Assembly: GCA_026874595.1 (NCBI GenBank) | Contig: CM049307.1 | Span: forward strand, 46,373,678-46,437,677 | DNA: 64,000 nt | Origin: Sipunculus nudus | Taxonomy: Eukaryota; Annelida; Sipuncula; Golfingiida; Sipunculidae | Reading direction: 5' to 3' | Shown: positions 9,894 through 22,860 of the stretch, in pieces | How positions within the stretch are numbered: position 1 is the stretch's first letter | How the letters are laid out: each line of letters begins with the position of its first letter | Translations under genes and position numbers: made by a program | The notes under the pieces: model-generated | The model's input: only the letters and a program-made list of their open reading frames with translations | Database searches by the model: none | Told to the model about the DNA's origin: nothing

Positions 9894-11275
9894 CGTACTG
9901 ATTCTCTCTGATAATATTCCCACTTTTTAAATAACAATGAAAATAGCGTTTACTGCAAATTCACAATGCCACTGCCAATTTTAATATTATTTATTGCTCT
10001 GTTGCATGTGGAAACGCTCGCCCGGATCTGTGCCTACTACCGCCACTTGTGCAGACTGCAAGTTTTTCACACGATGCTCTTCGATCATAATTAATATCAT
10101 TGTCGATCAACGTGTAAAACAATAATGTTACATTAGACCATGGAGTATAGTTATTCGTATAAATTCACGGTTTAAGCGCTCTTACTTATGTACATAGTCT
10201 GATTTATTATTGTTGTTGTTTGAATTGTTATAAGGTAATACTTAATATTTTTTTGGTGTTTGTTTATAATTATTTAATATCCAGTTGAACTCACACCATT
10301 GCTTATACAATAAGCTTAAAATTTATGATTACATGTAGTTAATAATATTCGTATGAAGATATGAGGTGAAATCGCCCTTTATATACATTTTTGTTTTGCT
10401 TAACTCCAATAGATGTTCTATAATGTGCGCTGTTGTTTGTGTATGACGTTTGACCAGAGAGAAAGGATGTCAATCCGGTTACACCGTCGATAATTTATAA
10501 ATGACAGCAGCACATGCACAGTATTGAACAAATGAAGTTATAAATTGTAGACTGTAGACATTTTAGATTGTTTGCATATATACTATAACAGAGTGTATGA
10601 CTATTTTGCTCTACCAGAATTACTAAAGTGACCTTCAATTAACTGTGAACAACGATTTTCTTACACCTGATATCTCAGATCTGAGATGTGACCATACAAA
10701 GGGACCATATATATGCTTTTTTGCACCTGTTACAAATTATTTAACTCTTTATTTTCATCATGAAAAAAACCATGCTTATCTTGATTCTTAAAAAAAATAA
10801 CCATTTTTTAAAATTAATTCTAAACTGTTATTAAGATAATGAAGTAACATTAAAACAACCCTGTTAATAAAATAAGATGGATACTACTGCAAGTTGGGAT
10901 AACTAACATGTTATCCAATTCTTTTTTTTTCTTTAAATGCAATCATTTCATTTTAATAATGGCAAATATAAAGGTCCTTGCCACAGAATAAAAATAAAAT
11001 TCGGTGATAATTAGTATATTACGAATCTTTGCAACATAGAAAAGGATAATTTTACAATTAATTCAGTTCATAGGAAAATTAGATTTTCTGTTGCTCCTGC
11101 ATGGGGTAAATCAGACTTCTCATCTCTCCCTGGAAAATATAGGAATTGAGAGATTTTATTAATCTATTCCTTTTTTCTCTGGGATGATTCTGGATCTTTT
11201 CAGATTCTCATTCTTCCTACATAACTACAGATGCACCATAATTTCAGATATATTATTGACTGATTATATGGTCCT
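9894..11275. other. Intergenic, AT-rich, no gene seen
   Basis: Between the minus-strand exon and the first repeat array. It presumably includes the promoter side of the minus-strand gene. No coding exon, RNA gene or element end was recognised. A 16-bp palindrome ATCTCAGATCTGAGAT lies near 10673. Confidence 0.5.
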
Positions 11276-12910
11276 TTTCATTGTTAGTTCACTCTGTGAA
11301 CTTATGCCATGGCGCAGCGTCCGCCGTCCACTGTCAACTGTCCACCGTCCACCGTCTGTTACCAAATATCTCAACAGCCACAGCAGCTACCTTCATGAAA
11401 CTTTGCAGAATTAATGATCATGGGATGGACATGCAAAAATAAGCTTTTGTTGGCGCCACCTATGTTGACCTACTTTCTGCGGGATGAAATGGTCTTTTCC
11501 ACTTCTTCCAAGATAAGTCATAAAGTATTAATATTTTGGCCTTCATATCATAGTCAACAGTTCCTTAGAAGAAGAGGAATAATTTGTGTGTAAATTCAGT
11601 CAGGTCATTTTCAAGATGGCGTCTCTACGGAACTTCAAATCGTGTCGATCGCAAAATATGACAACTTGATGTGTTTCCATACAGGACATATTGTCTGTTA
11701 GTAAATATCTTAGGAACTGCTGCAGCCTTCAGTTTCAAATTTCACAGGAATATCGATCATGTGACTGCTGAATGATTTTGACCTGCAGGTGGTGCCACCT
11801 GTGTTGACCTACTTTCTACAGGCTGTAATGGTCTTTTCCACTTCTTCCGAAATAAAGTCATAAAGTATTAATATTTTGGTCTTCATATCATAGTCAGCAG
11901 TTCCTTAGAGTAAGGGGAATAATTTGAGTATAAATTCAATCAAGTCTTTTTCAAGATGGCGTCTCTACAGAACTTTCAATTCTGTCGAATGCAAAATATG
12001 ACAACTTGATGTGTTTCTATACATGATGTATTGTCTGTTACCAAATATCTGAGGAACTGCTGCAGCCTTCAGTTTCAAATTTCACAGGAATATCGATCAT
12101 GTGACTGCTGAATGATTTTGACCTGAAGGTGGTGCTATCTGTGTTGACCTACTTTCTACAGGCTGTAATGGTCTTTTCTGTTTTTTCCAAGATATGTCAT
12201 AAAGTATAAATACTTTGGCTTTCACATCATAGTCAACAGTTACTAGGAGGAAGGGAAATAATAATTTTAGTATAAATTCAGTCAAGTCATTTTCAAGATG
12301 GCATATCTACGGAACTTCAAATTGTGACAATTGCAAAATTTGACAACTTGATGGTTTCCATGCAGGATGTATTGTCTGTTACCAAATATCTTAGGAACTG
12401 CTGCAGCCTTCAGTTTCAAATTTCACAGGAATATTGATCATGTGACTGCTCAATGATTTTGACCTCCAGGTGGCGCCACCTTTGTTGACCTACTTTTTGC
12501 GGGACGAAATGGTCTTTTCCACTTCTTACTAGATAAGTCACAAAGCATCAATATTTTGGCCTTCATATCATAGTCAACAGTTCCTTAGAGGAAGGGGTAT
12601 AATTTGAGTAAAAATTTAGTCAAGTCATTCTCAAGATGGCGTCTCTACGGAACTTCAAATTTTGTTGATCGTAAAATTTAGCAACTTGATGTGTTTCCAT
12701 ACATGATGTATTGTCTGTTACCAAATATCTTAGGAACTGCTGCAGCCTTCAGTTTCAAATTTCACAGGAATATTGATCATGTGACTGCTTAATGATTTTG
12801 ACCTGCAGGTAGCGCTACCTGCTTTTAGCTACTTTATCCATAATATGTCATTAAGTATTTATTTGTTATAATCTGCCAAAACAGAGTCTCCTCTGAGACT
12901 CTTGGACTGA
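11276..12910 (+). mobile_element. Rolling-circle-like element with a ~340-bp tandem array
   Basis: It starts with a hairpin-forming GTTCACTCTGTGAAC (from 11286) and a GTCCACCGTC-type simple stretch, as in the elements at 22861 and 31636. Four to five units of about 340 bp follow. Each has CTGCTGCAGCCTTCAG, a TTTCACAGGAATAT block and a GGTGGCGCCACC-like palindrome (about 11449, 11791, 12131, 12470 and 12808), mostly degenerate. The 3' end is uncertain. A hairpin GAGTCTC/GAGACTC near 12890 could be it. No open reading frame is shared between units, so the array is non-coding. Confidence 0.62.
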
Positions 12911-14389
12911 TCTTTCTGAAACATTTTTTTAATCACCTGCCAAAATGCCCAGTAATCACAGAGTGAACATTAAACCCCTGGGTCTCTTGTTTTCTGTTAA
13001 ACTGAGCAGTTGTATGCATGAGAACAGAGTAGTAGCTGTATATAAAATATTTATAAGGAAAGAAAGCACACACATATTTCACCAAAGGCAAAAAGGAGTC
13101 TTTTTGAAAGTTTAATTTATCATGCATGCACAATTGGACAAGTGACTAAATTAATACCTGTCCCTTATTCATATTTATCCAAGATAATATTACTTATAAA
13201 TCGTACATAGGCTTTGGATCGTTTGAATTTGAGGTAGCCGCTGACGGCAACAATTAAGTTTCAGGTTTCTGTTGCGTCGCCGGCCCATCAAATGGCTAAC
13301 TGGGGTTATAGCATATACGATCTGTTACTCCTAGAAAGGAAACTGAATAAAAATATTTCTTATGGTTTTAACATACCAATGTTCACTTTATGTTGTATGT
13401 CGAAATGCCTTTAACAAAAAAATACCCATTCTGGAAAGCACGAAACACCTGTAACATCAACAACTGATTTTCTTCTCCAGAGGTAATTGAAGCACTAACA
13501 GCCCGGCAGACATCTTGCATGCATTTGGGGGCAGTCCTGTAAAATGCTTTATAGGCCTGTGTATTATTATGTTCATATTTTCATTTCCTTGGTGCAAAGT
13601 AGTGCTGAGAGTAAAACAGTGTTTTTCAGCAGTTAAAAAATTAACAATATACAATACACATAGATGTACTGAACATTAATCAATGGATATACATGTATGT
13701 TAATTCTCACAGTTGTGAATGCATGGAATGTTATAATAACAGTTAACTGCAGGGGCAATCTATGGACTCCACATTGCGTCAGTTACTAAAAATCAATTGA
13801 AGAGTCCATTCTTATTGGCTTAGTTTGAGGATGCATAAGCGCTTGAAGGGGGAAGGTTGTGGGTGCATGGGGTCTGGGAAAAAATTAAAACATAAAACTA
13901 AAAATATGCATTTTAATAAGTGCAATATTTTGATCATTTCCCAATTTTTAATCACATGCTGCACCGCAAAAAAAAATCCAATACTAAATTCACAGAATCG
14001 TGTGTCAAAAATTGATAATGTATATACATTAAAATAGTCTTCTTCACATCTTAATAAAACCTTACATCAATTACTTCGTTATTAATTTTGCTCAAAACCA
14101 CAGGCGCGCTGAGTCTGAGAACGAAACAAAAATTCTGAGAGGAAAAAAAAAAAATCTGGCCCCCAACCTTGGGCCAATAAGTGGGCCCCCGGCTCCAAAG
14201 CCTATATGTTATATATTAATACAAATATGTGGCGATTTATTAGAAAATGAAAGACTGGTTTATTTATGGGAAATGGATGTTCTTGGAGGTAACCGCCTCC
14301 ATTTTTTTTTAATGCCGGCTTAACTAAGTATATATGTTCATCTGCAAATTCCATTCCGGATTCGGACTATACTTGACAGGGCAGTATCA
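12911..14389. other. Intergenic, nothing recognised
   Basis: No supported gene. The sequence is AT-rich with scattered homopolymers. The short open frames in it have no coding signature, splice sites or recognisable motifs. Confidence 0.5.
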
Positions 14390-14709
14390 CATGTACACGC
14401 TTCCTCTCATTTTATATCCTGGTGTTAACCATGCGTGGTGACTACTGCACCGGCAGGTTCTGTGTGTGTAATCGTCCCAATTACTAGGCCATAAACACCG
14501 AGGAACCCCCGAAAGGCGCACGTACTCGTTTGTGGGCGAAACACGGCGGTTGGCAGCGCATGACCTTAAGTTCCCATTAACCTGCAGAGCGCTCGCCCTG
14601 GGTAGGGACCGACCGTGAAAAATCTCACCGCCCCGGCTGAGATTCGAACTCACGATCTCCCGGCTTTGAGATCTGGGCTCTACTATATATACTAAGCCAC
14701 AGAAACCGC
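14390..14709 (-). mobile_element. tRNA-derived SINE upstream of GID4
   Basis: On the minus strand, 14709-14628 reads as a tRNA-like head. An A-box-like TGGCTTAGTATATATAG is followed by a B box GAGTTCGAATCTC (plus-strand 14639-14651). A roughly 240-bp non-tRNA body then runs to about 14390. The acceptor stem is not paired well enough for a working tRNA. It ends about 320 bp before the GID4 start codon. The 3' border and target duplication could not be fixed by eye. Confidence 0.72.
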
Positions 14710-15032
14710 GGTCAGCAATGCAGATTTTTTGTTTTAAACAATACAGATTTTAGGATTAGGGAATGCCATATATATATATAGTTATTGAAAGAAAATTTAA
14801 TCTTTTTTTCTACTTTTTTTTACATTTTTTATTTTTATTTATATAAAGATAGTGATCGAGGATATCTTTTGGGAAGGCGAAGGCAGTGGTTCGATGGTTT
14901 AGACTGCGCATAGAAAATGAATATAATTTCTGGTCCCTCAAGGACGCACACAGCGCCCTCTAGGTGTAGGATGAGAAACAACAGTCATCTCCCGGACAGC
15001 TTGGAGTTGACAGGCCAACAAGGGGAAGAAAA

Positions 15033-15191
15033 ATGCCGGTAAAAACATACAATGTCGTGGAGATGGACCCACCGCCGCCGGCAAATGCGTGTCAGCCTGG
15101 TATCTTGTCCACTCTCCTGTACAGTGGTTCCAGGTTTCAGGGTCATCAAAAGAGCAAAGGCAACTGTTACGATGTGGAAGTTGTTTTGCAG
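15033..15191 (+). CDS. GID4: GID4 exon 1
   Basis: Residues 1-53, phase 0 at the end, donor GTGCGT. Contains a short proline run (residues 13-16) and the GHQKSKGN block that begins the conserved beta-barrel. Confidence 0.95.
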
Positions 15192-16080
15192 GTGCGTGAT
15201 TAGATACCGAGATCATTGAATAATTATGACATAAACTTATTTTTAAAAAGCTGATGGCAACTTTTCCGTAGTGTAACAGAGAAAATCAGAATTAAGAACA
15301 AGGTGGATTATGTATTCTTTCAAACAGATATCAAAATTAGACCTGTTAATTGCCATGAAAAAAAGGTTATAAATTTGAAACCATTTTTCATGGTTTTACC
15401 TGAACGATAATAGGTGAATTTGCTAATTTTAATGACTGTTTCATTGTAACAAAGACATGATGCGCAGTTATTTCTTTTAGACGTTAATAGTATAATGCAT
15501 ACATTTGGCAGTCTTTTGTTTATACAATTAAATTTCCCCAAGGATGATGTGTCAGAATACTGAACAATCGGACAATTAGTTGATTCCTTGATTAATTAAT
15601 AAAGATATGAAAAAATTTTAAAGGCTTTAGAAAGGAGTCAAAAAATACAATTGATGAAGCATTATCAAAACTCCAAGTCAAAAACTAGTTAGTCCAGAGT
15701 TTTCATTCCATATTTATCTTGTTGTATATATTTCAACTGACTAAAATAAGATGAAAATTGAAAAATTAAAATGGATTTTTTTCTCAAATTTGACCAATGT
15801 AGTATTTTATGCTTTATATAGGTGATCAGGAGCGTCAATATAGGGGGAGATAGGGGGGTATATATACCCCCCACTTTTTGGCAAGGGGGGATGGCCAATG
15901 TAATCATCCCCCCCACTTTTCAGAGAATAATATAATAATATTGCAAATGAAATATTTTAATAAACAGAATTAAAAACTTTGAATCCATTTACTAAAACAT
16001 GTTATATCTAAACCTTATTTGAATTCACAAAATAACTTATTTTTTATTATAATATTATAATTATTTGAAATATAATTAAG

Positions 16081-16141
<61 letters not shown>

Positions 16142-16322
16142 TAAAACTTCGTTGTGTCGAACTCGCTTAAGTCGAATACCCCGCTTATGTCGAAGTTACA
16201 AACTCTATATTCTGGACAACTCTGGTTAAATTTTTACCAAATAAAACCCGCTTGTGTTGAATCTCGGATGTGTCGAAGCTTCTGAGGGTCCCTTCGACTT
16301 CGACACAACGAGGTTTTACTGT

Positions 16323-16353
<31 letters not shown>

Positions 16354-16397
16354 TGAATATGTCACTCAGAGACGCTGAAAAAGGTATATATTATATG

Positions 16398-16480
<83 letters not shown>

Positions 16481-19070
16481 ATCCCCCCCCCCCCCCCCCC
16501 CCAGTCTGGAAGAAAAATTGACGCCACTGTAGGTAATGCATGTTTGGGTCTTTTATAGTTGTTTCGTTTCAACATTGTTCTTATAGCTATTTATTTATAA
16601 TCCCTATGTAACTGTTTTCTGTTCACCCCTGTTACTACTATTGCTATTATTTTTATATTGATGGAATAAAACCATATCATGAGACAGGAATTTATGTCAT
16701 ATATATTTAATGTTTGCAAAATATAATAAAATGATATGTCAGTCATGTCAGTCCAGAAGAGTCCAGGACACTTGCTGCTGTGGCAATTGCAGTCACCTGT
16801 TTAAGTAGCAGTGGGATGGGTATGGTGGTTAGCTTCTTATATAATTGATTCTTGTGCTGCACAGTCTGTTGATGTAATTAGCACCACAGAATAGTCCTCC
16901 AGGCTAATGCCTACTGAACTGTTACATAACCAATCAAATGATTACCATACATATAGCTCAGTTCATGCATTACATCTGATGTTCACTGAGCAGTATTAAT
17001 TAATCACATATGAAAGTACAGGAAGTCCTACTTGTCACCTATTACTACTGCATCTGCTAACTTGCATTGGAGATATATTATTAAATTGTAAAAAAAAATA
17101 CTGTGGTTGCCTTTTTGTTCATGAGGGTTTTAATTTCGCGATATTCGCGAATGGGAAATAATCGCGAAAATCCAACCCTCGGGAATAATCGGCCAATTGA
17201 GAATGTCCTTCTTATTTAGTGTAATCAATACTTGTATGGTAATAGTTTAGAACAGAGAGAATTTTTTTAATAAATTACATCCTTGCAGGTATAGGGAAAT
17301 ATAAGCCTTAAATTTGAACTAAACCACCTATGCTGTGTGTGCGGGCCCATCATTATATAAGAAAATGTCACAAACTCATGACTTATTCTCATTTTATAAT
17401 ACACACAGGTATATGGCTTTGCCAAAGATTTGATATAGGTTCTTGTGAGATCGCGAAAATAAAACCCTCGCAAAACATTAAAAATGGAAAAATCACGAAA
17501 TTTCAGCCTCGCGAATATGAAGCCAACCACAGTGTTGTTTGCACTTATAATTTTACATTCAGTTTAAACATGATCTGTCATGTGTTCAAGTTTCTGTCTT
17601 GTTATTGGACTAGTTTGCAAACCAGCTGTTTTATCTATATAATATATCTAGGATCATTACTCTTATACTCTGGCAGTAATTTAGAAGTAAACCAATGTTA
17701 CACCTTGCAAAGATTTTGGAGAGAGATAGAAAGTAAAAGATAAATAACTAATACATAGTGATATCTACTGATTATGAAAAATATATTGAAATATGAATTT
17801 GCGTGACTTTCAGCATGTGGACATGGAGAATTCCTATCTCTGTGGTTATCTAAAGATTCACGGTCTGACAGAAGAGTTTCCAATGCTAACCACATTTTTT
17901 GATGGGGAAATTATCAGCCAGAAGCACCGTTTCCTAACGAGGAAATGGGATGCTGATGAAGACGTGGACAGGAAACACTGGGTGCGTGTGACCATACAAA
18001 AAAAAACTAAATGTTTTTTGGGTACATTGCTCATATTTTTTTGTGGATCCAAATTTTTATATTACAGATCTAGACTATAGGTCCTTGGTAATATTGCTAA
18101 TTTGGGCTATAGCACCAAATCCTTAAAAGAATTCTTAAAGGTATGAAAAATTGACAAAATTTTATGTTTAGTAAATATACCCAATTTCTATATTTGAAAC
18201 AAATTATTGTATTTTCTTTGCAAGCTCGTAAACTTCCACTTTCTGTGGAATTCCCCATTTGCATGTTGATTTTTGTTCCCTGAGTCTTTAGAAAAATAAT
18301 TATTTTAGTGTTAGCCATTTAGAGACTACTGAATGCCACCAGCTGTTCCATGGAGAGTGCCTAGCATTCAGTATCATACTTGTTTGCATAATCAATGTAA
18401 TATAAATAAAAAGTTAATTTTAAATGTTTATTTTATTGCCCATTCTGGTTTCTAATAGTACCACCAGATGGCACCCTGTGTAAGATATGCAAGGTTGAGT
18501 TTGCTGACATCTTGCATGATGCCTAGTTTCTTTCCATCATACTCACAGCAAAACCCTATAATATTAATGTTCATGTTATTGTATATTTTGGGATTTTGTT
18601 AGAAGTGCCTTATTATAAATTGTTTTGTTGGATTAAATTTAAGAAAACAAATTAACGCACTGATTCAGACATATGGCCTCTAACCATGAAAAGTTTGCAA
18701 TAAACACAGAGTTCTTGAGACTTATATAAGGTTTCAAAAGACATATTTTTTATGTCTGGGTTATTTTTTATTTGACGAGATCTTTTTTTTTAAGTATTGA
18801 TCCTAAAATTATGAATCCAACACAAATCTGTTCATTGTATGAAGTCATTGAATTTTGGTTGCTTTCAAGTTTTTTGTGTGTGTTGCTAAATGTTTATAGA
18901 TGAGCTGTTGGCCCTCATGGCTTGTTTTTAATTAAAAGTAATTTTTTCTTGCAGGGAAAATTTACCTCTTTTGACAGTTTTGCAAAATCATTCAACTCTG
19001 ATAACTTTGACTATGAAGGACTGAAAGACACAGACTTCGTCTTCATGAGATGGAAGGTATGTAGTCAAAT

Positions 19071-19113
<43 letters not shown>

Positions 19114-20757
19114 AGGGAGAGAGAGAGAGAGAGAGAGTGGTGGATGGGAATACTATTTGCAGATGGGGGGCATCTAAAATGTTGACTAAACTACACAGAT
19201 CTTTTGCAGTAATGTGACTTGAAGTCATAGAGGCATGTTTGTATCACTATGGTAGCCATTATGATGTCACAGTTGTCAGAATGTATAAAGTCCTTCTCCT
19301 GTAATAATGTTATATATTACAACATAACTAAGGTCACTGATAAAAAAATTGTAAATTTTCAATGATTCAGACCATGTTAAATAGCTGCATGATTTCTGTA
19401 GGTATATGAAACAGCAGAAGTCTTCTGTAAAACATGATATGTTGCTCCAGGAAGTATAAGTTAATATTCTCCCTGTCCTTGACATTGGTGTAAAATATGC
19501 TGAACCCTTAAATTTGACTAATACTGGCACTAAATACCTGCCCAAAGTCCCATAAACCTGTCTGAATGCAAGAATGAGTAGTGTGCTAGCAGTTTTTACA
19601 GAATACTTGTATTGCTATCTTTTTACAGGAACACTTCTTGGTGCCAGATCACACTATCAAAGACATTGTTGGAGCATCGTTTGCAGGCTTTTATTACATC
19701 TGCTTCCAGAAGTCTACAGCTTCCATTGAAGGTTACTACTATCACAGGAGTTCAGAATGGTAAGGGCTGCCTCTAAATAATTGTATGAAGCTGGTGCAAT
19801 ATAATATATACCATGGGTATTCTTATTCACAGCCACTGACTTACTTGTAGTGACAGTGTTGTATACTCGTGTCAGCGGACTTCTGCAGACTGTGGTGTAG
19901 CTACTTCTTGCTGTCCATTATTTTGCAGTATATTTGAACTCAAATTGAGTAACCTCAAATGGAAATGGAGTAAATCAGAATTTAGATATAATAAATTACC
20001 AACTTGTAAATTTTCAAGACCTTGAGGAACCGATGGACAGAACTCCATATGGATAAACTTCTACCTGGACAAAATCCATACATAAAAAAAATACAACAAT
20101 AAGTGTAGAGGACAAAGTTCCATTTTCATTATTGGATGTATTACATTAAAGGGGCCCGTTTTGATATCTGATGTCTATTAACTAAAGATAATCCCTTGAA
20201 CTTTTTTATTAAAAAAAAGGCCAGATAAAACCTTAATTCCATGGTACACAGGTTCATTTTGTTCATATCTACATGTTTATTACGCCAAAAAATATCAAAC
20301 ACATTCAAGTCAAATGAATCAGAATTTTGAAAAGGCCATTTTGCTACTAGTGACATATTAACTTCCACACATTTGCAACCAAATGCTGTAGACTAAATGG
20401 TTTGTTTGTTTGTCAACATTGGCACTTGTACTATGTTTACCAACATCTCAAACATTCATCATAGAGGTGTTATTAAAACTTTTCTAACAGGAATTATGTA
20501 CAGTTGGTTATTATGTATGCAGAATGATCCAGAAATCATGCAAATTCTACAGAAAAGGTAGGTGAATAGATGTCTTTAAATATAAGTAGAATTTGAACTC
20601 ATAGTTAGCAATAATTAGCTTAAATATGTTTTGTTGGTGGAAATTGAGATATGTATCTCATATCACTTACTAGATCACTATCTTCCATTCCAGGTACCAG
20701 TCTTTAAACTTGACACATGTTCCTGAGAGAAGCGCACCCATCTACGAATTCAGGTGA
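15033..20757 (+). CDS. GID4: GID4, substrate receptor of the GID/CTLH E3 ubiquitin ligase
   Basis: Five exons, 15033-15191, 17814-17981, 18955-19056, 19629-19759 and 20694-20757, all with GT-AG introns, join to a 207-aa protein without breaks. GID4 (Vid24) recognises proteins with N-terminal proline or similar degrons and recruits them to the CTLH ubiquitin ligase. Recognisable blocks are [94 protein letters not shown] and the C-terminal APIYEFR. Residues equivalent to human pocket positions E237, L240, Y258 and Y273 appear as E144, L147, Y165 and Y180 (mapping from memory of the human protein). The start MPVK matches the human internal MPVR. An in-frame TAG at 14967 excludes an upstream extension, so the long human N-terminus is absent. 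Confidence 0.96.
16081..16475. repeat. (TA)n microsatellites around the Tigger-type MITE
   Basis: TA runs at 16081-16137, 16322-16348 and 16396-16475. The last is followed by AAAGTCAT and a C21 run. The insertion split or seeded these tracts. Confidence 0.95.
16139..16321. mobile_element. 183-bp Tigger/pogo-type MITE
   Basis: The inverted ends CAGTAAAACTTCGTTGTGTC (16139) and the complement of CAGTAAAACCTCGTTGTGTC (ending 16321) differ at one position. It is flanked by TA on both sides within a (TA)n tract. CAGTRAAACCTCG ends are characteristic of pogo/Tigger families, which target TA. Confidence 0.85.
17101..17532. mobile_element. MITE with GTGGTTG ends in GID4 intron 1
   Basis: CTGTGGTTGCCTTTTTGTTC at 17101 pairs with the reverse complement of the sequence ending CCAACCACAG at 17532. 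Inside both ends are AGGGTTTTAATTTCGCGA-type blocks containing TCGCGA palindromes. The element is about 430 bp and non-coding, and ends 280 bp before GID4 exon 2. Confidence 0.75.
17814..17981 (+). CDS. GID4: GID4 exon 2
   Basis: Residues 54-109, acceptor ACTTTCAG, donor GTGCGT, phase 0 on both sides. Carries [10 protein letters not shown] and the [13 protein letters not shown] signature. Confidence 0.96.
18955..19056 (+). CDS. GID4: GID4 exon 3
   Basis: Residues 110-143, acceptor TTCTTGCAG, donor GTATGT, phase 0. A TA/GA microsatellite begins 23 bp after the donor. Confidence 0.96.
19079..19138. repeat. (TA)n(GA)n compound microsatellite
   Basis: In GID4 intron 3, close to the donor site. 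Confidence 0.95.
19629..19759 (+). CDS. GID4: GID4 exon 4
   Basis: Residues 144-187 with a split tryptophan codon at the end, acceptor TTTTACAG, donor GTAAGG. Holds most of the putative degron-pocket residues. Confidence 0.96.
20694..20757 (+). CDS. GID4: GID4 exon 5 (terminal)
   Basis: Completes the split tryptophan codon and encodes [20 protein letters not shown] before TGA, the usual C-terminus of the family. Acceptor CATTCCAG. Confidence 0.96.
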
Positions 20758-22860
20758 CAGCCTCAATGGTAGACATTCAGTGTACATACACTCATCCACA
20801 CCCAAATGTGATATACAGCTATAGTCAGCATAGTTCAGAGGGCTTGTTTGTATAGCTGTCATAACTTATGAAAGCTGATGTATTTCTAGATAGAGCAGAA
20901 AATGTACTGAGTCCTTAATATTGTCTGTATAGAATTCGCAGTGAACCTGTGCATGATGTCACCAAGTGAAATATCACCAACTGTATGAAAAAATTTCACC
21001 TCAATTAGGTATCATTTTCAACTTGCCAAGTGTAACAGAAAAGAATTTTTCCTAGACATTTTCTTACAGTGTGACCGACATCTAAGCAGACAGTAATAAT
21101 ATCACTTATACAACTGACAAAACTTATTTGGCCAAAGTTGGTAAGTGAACAGTTCAAAATTGTTATCATACATGTCTGAATGCAGGTTTTCAGCCATGTC
21201 TTTACCAGTTCTGATTTGATCAGTTCTGTTGGTCTGATTGTTTAACAAAACATCACCATATACACACAGTATTTAGGTGAGGGTAAATGATAGAGATTTT
21301 AAATTGACTTGGGATATCACATTCCAGGGTCAACTTTTCCCAAGGACCTATGCATTCTGGAAATTAAAAGTAATGACAACTATCCCATCACTGAGTAAAA
21401 CTGCAAACAACCTTTCAAAGTATTTTGATCAGTGATACAAAAATTTGCCTGATTGCCATGGAATACTGAAACAATTTTCAGAGTTTAATATGTGTGTTCT
21501 TTAAAATTATTTGTCAGTAGTCCTACCAAGTATTGTGTTAATCTGCCATTTACTTTTCGCATAATCTTGCTCTACACCAGAAAACTAACTAATAGATTAA
21601 AATGGATGGTCAGTTCTTCATCTAGGTTATACTTATAGCTGCATATGTTTATGTTAGGGAGCTACAGGTCAAACTTATCAGCATTGTTACTTTGAAAAAA
21701 TCAGCTGTATATATGATTGACAAGGTCAAGGATTTTCTGCCTAATTTTTATTTTGCCAGAAAAAAACTGCCACATGTGATGACAGAACCAAAAATTCAGC
21801 CAGTTTCCTTTCAAAATTCATGACACAAAGAGTAATCCAACTGACTGTACCGGAAGGATCAGAATGGGTGAAAAAATCTGGTGCTGTGCCCGAAAATTAA
21901 TGGTGGTGTGGCAACGTGCCAGCATACGTGCAGATGGTAGACCGGCTCTAGTTCAGTTTTGGAAGAATGGTAGTCTTTTCCGTTCATGTACAGTTGGTGA
22001 CATTTTGGTTGGTGACTCAAATTAGTCAGCATACCAGGTTCATATGTAATATATATCAGGGGCTAAGATGTACTGCTATAAATGGGCTGAATAGCAAGCT
22101 TTTATCAACTTGTATGGTAAGTGTTTATCAGATATATTAAGCTGAGCTATAAATTCATCAGCACACCACATTTATTCTCATGATGTACAGATGGCATGTT
22201 TAATCTTGGCATATATCACTGTGTATTATAATCATTATCTGAAGGTGTTTTTCATGAAGTTTTGTTATGAATAGTCAGGAGGTTTAAATAATGATACAAG
22301 GTTAAGTATTCTGTCTGTTATGTGTATGACTAATATAAGTGAGTTACTGTATTTATTTCAGTTATGTGATCCCTCTAATAATTCAACCACTAATGTTTTC
22401 AGGGGGCAGTTATATTCAGAGATCCTTAAATATTATGTTAATTGAATTGTCTGTGCACATACTTCAGTAGTTATTGACTAAGGATACTATTTCTTAGCCT
22501 GACAACTGAATATCAGTCAGATTAATGCTGACTGTAATTTATTCTGGCACTGTTTTCTTCACTTGGTTATTTTGATGGTTGTATGGTTCTTGAGCTCTTC
22601 ATGACGGTTATCTGTAAATGAAGGAACTTTGCCCGAGTGTTTCATTTTCCATGTAAAATAATAATACATATGTCATGGGAATTGCCAGATGTGAATGTTT
22701 GTATTCAAACTATTTGATAACATGTTTTGATGGGCATTTACGTACTTTATTCAATATCCTTTCAATGTAAAATTTGTTAATTTGTACTCTAAAGCTAAGA
22801 GATGTCCTAAAAATATTGAGGATTCAGTTTCCCCCAGAATCTGCTTTATGTTATTGGTAC
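20758..22860. other. GID4 3' flank, probable 3' UTR and intergenic sequence
   Basis: AT-rich, no coding exon recognised. The 3' UTR of GID4 must begin here, but I could not choose a polyadenylation site with confidence. Confidence 0.45.

Larger units (their letters stand above)
15827..16529. mobile_element. MITE in GID4 intron 1, itself carrying a smaller MITE and TA repeats
   Basis: The ends are CAGGAGCGTCAAT at 15827 and, inverted, ATTGACGCCACTG ending at 16529. G-rich and C-rich runs lie just inside. The element is inflated by a Tigger-type insertion (16139-16321) and long TA tracts. No coding sequence. Confidence 0.65.

Noticed and set aside
14628-14709. Functional tRNA gene
   Set aside because: A and B boxes are present, but the stems do not pair well and a long non-tRNA body follows, so a SINE fits better.
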